Assembly: GCA_037157565.1 (NCBI GenBank)
Contig: JAZHRO010000055.1
Coordinates: 41,819,001 to 41,883,000 of the forward strand
Origin: Thalassia testudinum
Taxonomy: Eukaryota; Streptophyta; Magnoliopsida; Alismatales; Hydrocharitaceae
Direction of reading: 5' to 3'
Length of the DNA stretch: 64,000 bases
In this document: piece by piece, positions 39,601 to 51,600 of the stretch
Layout of the letters: every line of letters starts with the position of its first letter
Position numbering within the stretch: position 1 is the stretch's first letter
The notes under the pieces: model-generated
Databases searched by the model: none
Told to the model about the DNA's origin: nothing
Seen by the model: the letters and a program-made list of their open reading frames with translations, nothing else
Position numbers and translations under genes: made by a program

Positions 39601-42600
39601 CACAAACTCACCTCAGGCTCTGCGTCGACCTCAGACGTCCAGAACCTCTTCTAGATCGTCTGGACCTAGCTCCAAACGTCCGACCTCTCCTCTGAATGTC
39701 TGGGAGTGCTTCCGGTTGTCTGGTAAGCTGTCCAAACATCTGAAACGCGTGGGAGGGCGTGTCCCGCGCCTTCTCGAAGCAATCCCTACACGCAACAGGA
39801 AAATCACCCATATTTAGCCATGCAAATCGTAGCTGTGGTGCGACCTGCATGGCCATAACCGCAAGAGGAACGTACCTCTGCGAAGATCTGCTTTCATTCG
39901 TCTGGACGACACGCCAGACGTCTGATTCTGGGAAAATCACAGAACCAGAACCACTTTTTGCTCTCCCTCGCCATGCGCAGCCACGGCCTCGCCTCCTCGC
40001 TTGCAGCTCTAGTTGCAGCAAATGTCGGGGATGGCTCCCCCAATGCACTCCTCCTGCACACACCACTCCGACCGTGCGCCCTCCAGCGAGCTCCCATGAG
40101 CTCGCGAGCTCAAGCTCTTCCTCCTCTCCTCACGTCGCCTCTCCTCCTCGTCGCTCGCTCCCGCGCTTTCACTTGCACTCGCACCTCTTGTTGCAGTGAA
40201 GAGGAAGGAGGGAAGGTGGCTGGTTGTGGTGAAGTGGGGAAGAAAGGAAGGGGGAAGAGGGGTTTATATAAGGGTGTGTTAAGGTTCGGTGGAGAAGGGA
40301 AGAGGGAAAGAGAGAGAGGAAGAGTACTGTCTGCGTGCAGCCCGCCCGCAGACGCAGAGTCATGCACCAAAATTTTAATTTCCAGACGTCTGGGAAGGGG
40401 TCCAGACGTCTGACCGACAGTCCTGACATCTTAAAAGGCTCAGGACAGAACGATTCTTTACATCATAACAAACTTAAAGGAAGTTTTGTCCCCGAAACTT
40501 GAGCTAGCTGGGGTGCGGAAAAGGAAATATATACACATAACAAACTTAAAGAGGACCGAAGCTGGTCTGAAAAGACGTACCCTCAAAAAGCTCCGGGTAC
40601 CGCTCTCGCATCGCCGCCTTAGGCTCCCAGGTAGCCTCCTCGTACCTCTGGCTCCTCCACAAGACCTTCACTAGGGGTACCTACTTCCGTCTCAGACTCC
40701 GGACGGCTCTATCTAGTATCTATACTGGTCGCTCGGGGTAGGTCAGGTCGTCACCCACCTCGACACTCTCGTGGCTCAGAACGTGACTGGGATCGGCGAC
40801 GTACTTCCTGAGGTTGGACACGTGGAACATGTCGTGCACACTAGAAAGCTGGGGAGGAAGGGCAAGCCGGTAAGCAATGGGTCTTACCTACTCCAAGACT
40901 CAAAGGGCCCCACAAACCTCAGCGCAAGCTTCCCTTTCACCCCAAAACGCTGCAGGCCCTTCATCGGTGAAATGCGAAGAAAGACGTGATCCACAACCTC
41001 GAACTGCACCTCTCTGCGGTTCCGATCGGCATAACTCTTCTGTCTGCTCCTGACAGTGCGAAGTCATCTGTGAATCTACTCTATCACCTCCTGACTCTGT
41101 CGGATCAACCTGGGGCCAACCTCCCACTTGGTCCCCACCTCAACCCAACTCAAGGGCGCAGTACACCTCCGTTCGTACAGAGCCTCATAGGGTGTCATGC
41201 CGATACTCAAGTGATAGCTGTTATTATATGCAAACTCTGCCAAGGGTAAGTGCTCCTCCCAAGAACCCCTCCAATCCAGTACACAGGCGAATAAAAGGTC
41301 CTCAAGTGTCTGTATCGTGCACTATAACTGTCCGTCCATCTGTAGGTGGTACGCCGTACTGAACCTCAATCATGTGCCCAAGGCCTGCTGAAACTCAGGC
41401 CAAAACTGGGAAGTGAAACGGGTATCTCGATCGGATACAATCTCACACGGAACTCCGTGCAGACGAACCATGTCACGAATATACCTCTCTACCAACTGCG
41501 CTGGTCCCAAGGTGACTCGGATCGACAAGACTGCGTCATGTCCTCACTGGGTAACAGGCAAGCCCACCACCAAGTCCATGGTGATGCTCTCCCACTTCCA
41601 CTCTGGCACAGGAAGTGGCTGCAACAGCTCTGCAGGCCTCTGATGCTCGACCTTCACCTGCTGGCACACCAAACACTGCTGAACGAACTCACCTACATCA
41701 CGCTTCATCCCTCTCCACCAAAAGTCACGTCTCAGATCATGATACATCTTTGTGTTCCTGGGATGTATGGTGAACCTGGACCCGTGTACCTCAGTCAGGA
41801 CCTCTCTCAGCAACTCCTCGTCCCTGGGAATGCACAAACGTCCCCTCATGTGCAACACCTCGTCTGTAAAGGAGAAGTCTCCTAGGTCCCCTGACAGTAC
41901 CCTGTCTCGCAACGACTGCAGGTATGGATCTGTCATCTATCCTGTGATGATGCGGTCTATCAGCTCTGGTCTCGTCTGTCGTGTCACTGTCACTGCCCCA
42001 CAATGCCCCTAAAACTCTAGGGGTCACCAACTGCCCAACTCCTCCACAAGTCTCTAACTCTGTGCCTGTAAGCTGGCCAAGTGGGCGGCCGCCTTCCGGC
42101 TCAAGGCGTCAGCCACCACGTTGGCCTTCCTCGAATGGTAGGAGATGCCGCAGTCATAGTCCTTCAGGAGCTCTAACCAACGTATCTGTCTCATGTTAAG
42201 CTCCTTCTGATCAAACAAATACCTGAGGCTCTTATGATCCATGAATATCTCAAAGGTCTCACCGTAAAGATGGTGCCTCCATGTCTTCAACGTGAAGACA
42301 ACAGCTACCAGCTCTAAGTCATAGGTAGGGTAGCTATGCTCATGGGGCTTCAGTTGTTGCGAAGCGTAAGGGACAACGTAGCCTCGCTGCATGAGCATGC
42401 CCCCTAACCCCTGCAACGAAGCATCCGTGTAGACCACAAAACCTCCACTACTATCTGGGATGGTAAGCATAGGAGCCGAAGTCAGCCTCTCCTTTAACTC
42501 CTGAAAGCACACCTTACAAGCGTCTGTCCAAGCAAAGGGCACGTCTTTCCAAGTCAACTGAGTCATAGGACGTGCAATCTACGAGAAACCTTTGATAAAC

Positions 42601-45600
42601 CGCCAGTAGTAGCCTGCCAGTCCTAAGAAACTGTGTATCTCTGTCACTGTGCGTGGCCTCTCCCACCTGAGTACTGCCACTACGTCGGCTGGATCCACAG
42701 CCAAGCCATCCCCTGAAATCATATGACCCAAGAAGGCCACTTGCCTTAACCAAAACTCGCACTTGCTATATTTGGCATACAGCTTGTACCATCTCAAAGT
42801 GTCCAGAACCATCCGCAAATGTTGTCCGTGCTATGCCTGATTCCGTGAGTAAACGAGCACGTCATCAATAAATACCACCACAAACTAATCAAGATACGGT
42901 CTGAACACCCGGTTCATCAAATCCATGAAGGCAGCGGGGGCGTTGGTCAACCCAAATGGCATGACCAAAAACTCGTAGTGTCGGTACCGGGTGTGGAAAG
43001 TTGTCTTGGAGACGTCGGTCTCCCTGATCCTCAACAGGTGGTAGCCTGATCTTAGATCTATCTTGGAGAATACCGTGGCACCTCGCAACTGGTCAAACAG
43101 ATCATCAATCCTTGGCAGCGGATACTTGTTCTTGATGGTGACCCTATTCAGCTGTCTGTAGTCGACAAAAAGGCGCAGGGTACCATCCTTTTTTTTCACA
43201 AATAACATCGGGGCTCCCCACGGGGACGCACTAGACCTCACAAAGCCCTTCTCCAATAGGTCCTGCAACTGGGACTTGAGCTCTCGCAGCTCAAGTGGTG
43301 CCATCCTGTATGGTGCTGTAGAAATGGGGCTAGTCCCCGGTACCAGTGAGATCTCAAACTCGATCTCACGCTCAGGCGGGTGGTAGTCCTGACAGCTCCT
43401 CTAGAAACACATCGGGATACTCTCTGACCACCGGGATGCTCTGAAAGTCTGCCACGGTGCTGGGCTCTACCACTACACAAGCCAAAAAGCCCTCACACCC
43501 CTGGCCCAAAAGTTTCGCTGCCCGAAGTACAGAAATGCACCTGAACCCTCCGTCCACCGGCTGTCCGTGAAACTCAAAGGAAGGCATCTCCGGTATGGAG
43601 AGGACTATCTTTCTCTCAAAATAGTCCACCAAAGCGTGGTAAGCGAACAGCCAATCCATCCCCAGAATCATGCCAAAATCCTCCATAGGTGTCACGATCA
43701 GGTCAGTGAGGAGGCTGTGTTCCCCAACACTGACCTCACAGTCTGTGTAAACCTCCTCAGCTACAAACAGCTGATCGCCCGGACCTCTGATCACAAATGG
43801 ATCCTCTAAGAACACGCAGTCCTATCTCAAACTGACAACAAAACTCGCAGCAGCAAATGAGTGCGTGGCGTCGGAATCAAAAAGTACGTAAACTAATCTT
43901 CTGGAAACTGTAACCATACCTGCCACCACTGAATCTGACACCCTGGCGTCTCTGTGTGTCAGGGCGTTGATACGCCTCTCAGCTCTCGGTGCAAAAGGAG
44001 CAGCCACACTCTGCGTCGGATGGGTAGCTGCTAGCCGGTACCCTCCTCGCGATTTCTGTCCTCCCCCATGCACCTGGGAACCACGACCACCTGCTCGGCC
44101 TCCAGCGCTCGGTGTGGCGAGATCTGCTGCGCTCTAGCCCTAGACGGGTAGTCCCTCCTGATGTGGCCCGGCTGGCCACACTGGTAGCAGAGGGGGACTC
44201 GACTCCCTCCCACGGTAGGTCCCTGCTAACGGCTGGGCGGGGGTCCAGTGCTGATAGCTGGCCCCTGTCGGGGCCCCCCAAAGGCCACTGACGGCCCCGT
44301 AAAATGAGACGGCTCTCCTATGGGTGCCGCATGCCTCCTCTCTCATCGGCCCGGTGAGTACTCTGGTTGGTAGGGCCTCTTCTGTCCACTATCGATGTCT
44401 CGTGCAGTCGGGTTGGTCTCCTCGTATGTCATAGCTGCCTCCACCACTCTCGGGAAGGTGGGTAGCTTCAGGGGCTTGACATACCCTCGAATGGCAGGCT
44501 AGAGCCCCTCAGTGAACCTCCACAAGCGCTCCTCAGTAGCCACAGCTGTCGTAGCAAAACATGACAGCTCCAGGAAGAGCGTGCAGTACGTGCTAACAGT
44601 CATCGTCCCCTGGCGGAGAGTGTGGAACTCCTGCCTCCTCTGGTCCTGCCAAGTCTACAGGAAGTACTGCTCGCAGAAGAGGGTCACGAACTGGACCTAC
44701 GTCGGCTATGCCTTCTCCTAGCCACTGACTGCCCTCCATTACCTATGTGCCACACTCTTCAGCTGGTATGTGGCAAAGGCCATGCGGCACTCTGCAGGGG
44801 GCGAAGGGTGTCAAACACCTTCTCAATCTGCTCCAACCAGTCCTCTGCCTCAGACGGGTCCTCATCCCCCTTAAAAGAGGGGGGCTTCAGCTTCTGGAAC
44901 TATCCGAAAAGCTCGTAGTGTAGCTGTAGTGGGGGAATGAGCACGCCTCCAGGCAGGGAGGGCCCATGCTCAGAGGTGTCAGAGTGCGGTGAGGGCAGTA
45001 GAGGACCACCCCCTGCCCCTCGTCCAACACTGCGATGGTCTCGCGGTCCTACAGAGGACTCCCCCTCCACATCTCCAGGGAGAGGCTCCCATGGAGGCGG
45101 GTGGAGCTCCTCTCGTACTATATCTCGTATCAACTGAGCGAGGTCTTGGGCCTAAATGCCCGGGAGAAGTGGCTGGTCACCTGACATCTCAGGCCCGGCA
45201 CATCCGCCCCTCCGACCTTGTCCACGGCCGCATCCGCAGCCCGCCTCAAGGACACCACGTCGAGCCATCTCTTGCAAGGAGATGCAGAAAAATAGATCAA
45301 AAAGAAGTCAACTCTAACGGACTTCAGCAAAAGAACCTCGTAACAGATGGCAAACGGTACGTTGTGGTGGTTACTCTAGTTACATGCACGTGAATTATTT
45401 ATTCTCAAGCTAGTTGGTTCATTTCTCGGGACGACCTTGCTCTAATACCATCTTGTTACGACCCAATTTTCGAATCCCTACAAGACCCGAGACCAACTCG
45501 ACTCGACTAATCCCAAGACCCAGTCGTCCAACAAGAAATAACCAAAAAGCAGGAAAGCAAACCACATTCACTATGCTAAGTAACTAATAGTAATAGAGTA

Positions 45601-48600
45601 CAAGCAGTAGAAGAAGTAAATGAAATTCCCTACTAGGAGGGGGTGACGTAATAATTGCGGAAATAAATATAAAATCTCACAAAATAGACAATCACACAAG
45701 TACACAAGTATTTTTAGGTGGAAACCCAAACCGGGTGAAAATCACCACCTAACCCTCTCGAGTTAGGATTTTCCGATCAACCAAGTTGATCAAAATCCAC
45801 TAAACGAATCACTTTAAACGAGGGTGATTCAACCTCAAATACAACCACGCTACAAGTGCGAGGGTAGCGTTCCTCAACCCCTTCTCTCCACAAGAAGGAT
45901 TTTGTCCCACGAAGGAGACGGGAATTCGCAAAGCGAATATCCAACCAAATAACAAAGATAAAATAACAAATAATCCCATAGAGCCAACAAAATAATTTTA
46001 AACCTAAGCTTTTATAGGAATTAAGAAACTCCCCTTTGCAAGGAATGCGTCAGCGATGCGGATGCGTGAACAACACAACGGCGCTACGTCGCTCTCGTGA
46101 ACTATGGCGGGAAAGCGGGTGCGCAAAGCTTGATGCTCTCAAGATGAAGAATTAGAGCTTAGAGAGCAAGAGAGTCTTTTTGGACACAAAAGAGTGTGAA
46201 AGTGTGTAGCTAGATGTGTCTTGTGTTTCTTGGTGTGTATTTGTGTTGCAAAGGTTCCCCTCTATTTATAGAGGCCTTAGGAAGGCTTTGGAAGGCTTAG
46301 GAAAGGTTCCATAGCCGTTGGGTGCAAAGCCCAAGTGAATTAACCCGAAATTAGGAACAATCATTGCACTGACAGGGTTATCAGACGTCTAATTCTGGCA
46401 TCAGACGTCTGGAAGACCACTTTAAGACATTTGATTTCAAGGTCAGATGTCTAATTTCATGCGGGTTCCTTCCTGACTTGAATCAGATCTAAACAGGGTT
46501 CTAGTGCAAGTCCATCAGATGATATACAGGACGTCTGGCACTATGTCTGGATGTCTGGAAACCTACTTTTTCGTGGGAATGGATTTGCAATGGCTAGAAA
46601 ATCTCTGAGAAGAGATTTTCGGGTCAGTCGAGGCAAAACGGTCAATTATCAGACGTCTGGAAGGGCTTAAGGACGTCTGATAAGGCTCTAACGGTCATAT
46701 CCTCGAGTGTTTGCTAAGAGAGCCAACGGTCCACTAATTGGACGTCTGGCAAAGACATCAGACGTCTCCTAAGACGTCCAGTATAAGGTCTGGACGTCTG
46801 ATTTCATCAGACAGAATTAACTTGTCCAGCCTAACTGTTATCAGACGTCTGAATCAACAGTCAGACGTCTTAAAACACTTTATTAGACGTCTGATTTGGG
46901 AATTAGACATCTGGAAACTCTGTTTGAACCCTACATTGGTTTCCTAAGTTCTCTACAGAAAACCTAAGTATCCTAGGGTTGTGCCGGTGTTCTTAGGACT
47001 ACTGTTAGGGTACTTTGAGGCTCTTTAACATAATTTTCTAAGGAAATAAAGAGCAAGAAAATAAAGACAAAAGTACATGAAAGGAATAAAATGGAATTAT
47101 ATCCTATTCTTCTTGTCCTTCCATCTTCAATCTATCGCTCCTCGCGAATCCCCTCTGTTCTCCATCAAGCTCCTCCAATCTGTCCTGGATGCGAGCTCGA
47201 ATTCCGTCTAAACACGTCTACATTTGCAATTGACCTGAAATCTAAGACTCCAAGTGCAAATGTTAAATAACATGTGTTTTGTTATCATCAAAATAAATGA
47301 TCGTGGTGCTCTAGCACCAACAGTAAAAGTTACTAACGGTACACGTCACCACCACAACAGTAAAATGGAATCAAAGTACAAAAAAGTAAATGGTAACAAG
47401 AGTCTGAAACTCACTAACAAAAGAAAGTACAACAACAGGAAGACTACTGCTTGGCTCGACTGGGCCCAGCACTCTCTGCAGCCAGTGACTCGGGTTGCTC
47501 AACACCTGGACCTGAAAAGGGTTATAAGTAACAAAGTCAGCGAATGCTGAGTAGAGTGGTAACCAACTAACTAAAGTAGTAAAAGCTAATAGGTAAACTA
47601 TCTATTCCAATTACTTTATTTTACAAGTTATTCCTTTTCACCCATTAGTTTATATTTCAGATCTCTTCCTTGATCTCAAATGTTCCTCGTGGGAACAATC
47701 TTAATTGCAGTCTTTTCCGAAGAGTAGAAGGCGCACGTGGTGCTCTCCTGGCCGAGAGAGTCCCCCGTGGTGATCCTACACCCAGTCAACCACCCCAAGG
47801 TCACGAACAGACATAGCGGTGACTATGGCATGCACGATAAGCTCACGGGTAGCTAACCCGCACTGGCATGCGGTCAGTCGTTTCCGCTAACAAGTACAAC
47901 CAAAGTACAGCACGGAACAGTATAGGGCCTAGCCCTCTCAGTAACAGGGGTCTAGCCCCTCAGAACCAAACAGGGGTCTCGCCCCTCCACAGTCCGCACA
48001 CCCTCATCTGACTACCCTGGTTTGCCCAGTGGGCCTAACAAGTCGGTGTAGGGTGGCTAGCTAAACCCCGGGCCCCGTGGGGTGGCTAGCTCTCTCCCTA
48101 CACTAGTAGCTCTCCCCGATACGGTGTACGCAAGGGCCAAGAAGTTGGTGTAGAGTGGCCAATCCTAACCCCGGGTCCCAACACAAGGGTGGCTAGCTCC
48201 ACTCTACACTAAATAGGGGACAGTCGCTCTCCTTGGTACCACGTACTCAAGGGCTAGCACACTTACCACTCACATTTCCAGATCCATTCCATTTATTCAC
48301 AAGAGCTCTACTCCTAATTCCCTGCAGGGTTCATGCTCGTATTCCCCATATCATTTCATACCAGGTTTCATCATTCACATTTCCATTCTCAGATTATACG
48401 CATGCAACTCATATTTCCATCATTTAACATATATAGCAAGAAATGTCACAGGTAACTGTTTAACTAGCATAGGCATTTCATATTTCACAGGCAGCTCTTG
48501 TTTATTAATATGCAGTTGTTCACATTTCTATTCATTCATTTAAGACTGCAATTTCAAACATGCATACAAACAGTGCAAGTACTTCTCGTCCTAGGATTCA

Positions 48601-51600
48601 TGCCATATCCTAGGTTTCTAGTTATCCAATTTCACATAAGCATTCAGGTCATATAATTAAAATAAGGGGGAAACCACTCTACCAGACAACCCGGGAGTAT
48701 TGGGGGCTCAAACGACAGGCTCACATGCCTCAGCAAGCCCCAAACCTGCAACCGATCGAAGTCCTATACCAAGGAACATACCACAATGGAACATTCAGAA
48801 CAGTATAAAAGGCCTTCTAATAAGTAGAGGAACTCACAAGGAAAACACCGATATCTTGTTTGCGTAAAACAGACCTCAAACAAATCCTGAACGGATCAAA
48901 AACAAGACTACAGACCTAAATCAGACGTCTGGCACAAGGTCCACACATCTTAAAAGTAACCAGAAACTCACCTCAGGCTCTACATCGACCTCAGACGTCT
49001 AGAACCTCTTCTAGACTGTCTGGACCCAGCTCCAGACGTCCAACCTCTCCTCCGAACGTCTAGGAGTGCTTCCGGTCGTCTAGTAAGCTGTCAAGACATC
49101 CAAATCGTGTGGGAGGGCGTGTCCTGCACCTTCTCGAAGCAATCCCTGCACGTGACAGGCAAATCGCCTATATTTAGCCATGCAAATCGTAGCTGCGATG
49201 CGGCCTGCATGGCCATAACCACAGGAGGAACGTACCTTCGCGAAGATCTGCTTTCAGTCATCTGGTATCGTCACCAGACGTCCAATATGTCGTCTGGACG
49301 GCACGCCAAACGTCTGATTCTAGGAAAATCCCAGAACCAGAACCACTTCCTGCTCTCCCTTGTCGCACGCAGCTGCGGCCTCGCCTCCTCGCATGCAGCT
49401 CCGGCTGCAGCAAATGTCAGGGACTGCACCCCCGATGCACTCCTCCTCCCACACACGCCGCTTCAGCTATGTGCCCTCCGGCGAGCTCCCAGGAGCTCGC
49501 GAGCTCAAGCTCTTCCTCCTCTCCTCACGCCCCTCACCTCCTCGTCTCTCACTCTCGCGATCTCACTCGCGCTCGCACCTCTCGCTGCAGTGGAGAGGAA
49601 GGAGGGAAGGTGGCTAGCTGTGGTGAGGTGGGAAAGAAAGGAAGGGGGGAAGAGGGGTTTATATAAGGGTGCGCTAGGGTTCGGTGGAGGAGGGAAGAGG
49701 GAAAGAGAGAGAGGAAGGGTACTGTCTGCACACAGCCCACGCGCAAATGCGAAGTCAGGTACCAAAATTTCAATTTCCAGACGTCTGGGAAGGGGTCCAG
49801 ATGTCTGACCAACAGTCTAAACGTTTTAAAAGGCTCAGGACAGAATAGGACTTTACACATATACTTATATTATTTACATATAATTACTTACATACCTATA
49901 TACATCTACTATTATACATTTATACATATTAGTATACTTATACAAATATACATATATACGCACAGCACTCGCACAAACATTCACACTTAGCCTCTTTTCT
50001 TCTCTTCCTTCTCCTTCTTTCTTCCTCTTTAACACTTAGACGTTTTAGGACGTCCTCTCTCACACATGGACATCTACTATTTTCATGCACAAAAATATGT
50101 TTTAATGGACGGGCCAACCATGTTCGAGGGATACACAGCGCCCAATAGAGCGGGACCAAACCTCTACTAGAGGCCAACCCTAGTTTAGATTAGGTGCAAT
50201 TTTATCCGATTCTAGGCCCAATATTAGGCCCACTTCAGCCTAGCCACAGTGCAGGCCCTCGACCCATGCATTGTACAAATGTATGCTCTGTATCAAGATC
50301 AGGAGAGAGATGGTATGGTGATAGGTTTCGACGTCGATGCTGGTGATGACTGAGTAGCCAAGCGCACAAAAATGTTAAATACCGCAACATCAGTGCATCA
50401 CCACATGATGTGGTACATTGTTTAGCACCTCTTAGGTGCCGAGCTGTGTTCATGACAGTGTTAATTTGGAGGATTTGGCCCTCGATTTGAGGGCCATAAT
50501 TTAGTCTAAACTATAAATAAATTATATGGTTACAAAGCCCTTATATAAGGCTACCCAATTGTATAATTTATTTACAAAAATAAGTTATTTAAATATCAAA
50601 TAAAATTAATTAAAGTTTGTTATTTGAACATGTTAAATTAGAGTTTAATTTTTAATTAAAGTATAAATTAGTTAATTAATTATAAAATTGACTTAATACA
50701 GAGTTAATTTACATAATAAATTATTTATTGCAAGCTTTATTGTATTTTAGAAACTTTATTTTAATTTATTTACATTTAAATACATATTTTAGCTAGTTAT
50801 GTACATAATTAAGTTATAAATACAATAATATACTATAAATACAGTATAAATATGTTGAAAATATTTAATATAACATTATACAAGTATACATTGTAACTTA
50901 CTTCAGTATTACTTTAAATTACTAATTTATTTTATTTTAAGTTAATAAATTATTTAATTAACTTAATAACTTAATTACCTACTGTAATTACTTAATTAAA
51001 CTAATTACAGGTATTATATAGTATATATTACAATTATGTACATATAGATAGGTTTATATAATTACTTAGATTACTATACATTTAGTTAATATAAATTAAT
51101 AGATAATTATACAGTAAAGTTATATATACAATAATCATTTTAAATATTTAATTTAATATATAGAATACAAATATAAGTTATTTGCATACATTTATACATA
51201 TTATATAATATCTACATATAGCTTAGGTTTAACTTATATTATACAAGTATATACATAGTATATAGGGTATTTTTGGATATTTTTAGGGTTTTTCTACTTT
51301 TTATAGTTTTTATATGTATAAGAGGGATAGGGGATGAGAGAGAAAGAGTGAGATGAGAGAGAAGTTTCTTTTTGGTGTTTTTGAACTTAAGTCTTTTCTT
51401 AAATTTCAAGATATACTGAACCATTGGTTGATATGTTCTACCAAGTTAGGGGTTCAGAATGCCTTAAAACTTGGCACACACCTAAAGAAATAATTGATCT
51501 TACTCAAGATAGATTTATTTTATTTTTTATGATTTTTTAATGTATTTTATTTATATTACAAGTGAACACAAATTTAGGCCTCAATGAATGTTGACAAATG

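Larger units (their letters stand above)
37809..49857 (-). mobile_element. Ty3/gypsy chromovirus-like (Tekay/Del-type) retrotransposon, complete with LTRs
   Basis: The LTRs are 37809-40462 (3') and 45454-49857 (5', with a nested solo LTR). A perfect target-site duplication CATAT flanks the element (37804-37808 and 49858-49862). Minus-strand order is gag, zinc knuckle, protease, RT, RNase H, integrase. The end near 40570-40680 reads RYEEATWEP, the C-terminal motif of Tekay-type chromoviruses. The primer site is of initiator-Met type. RT has FIDD, and the zinc-binding integrase region has CLVCQQVK. Every region has stops or frameshifts, so it is inactive in cis. It supplies the family identity of LTR copies A, B and C. 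Confidence 0.92.
45454..49857 (-). repeat. 5' LTR of the Tekay-like element, copy E, interrupted by a solo LTR
   Basis: TGTTACGACCC...GGACTTTACA. It is about 2.70 kb without the nested LTR at 45621-47322 and its duplicated GTAAA. TATA box TTTATATAA at 49658-49666. Palindrome sites lie at 48921-49110, 49258-49320 and 49777-49810. Confidence 0.92.

Noticed and set aside
41346..41885. Plus-strand 179-codon frame in the Tekay-like element
   Set aside because: It lies opposite the integrase, whose motifs are clear on the minus strand.
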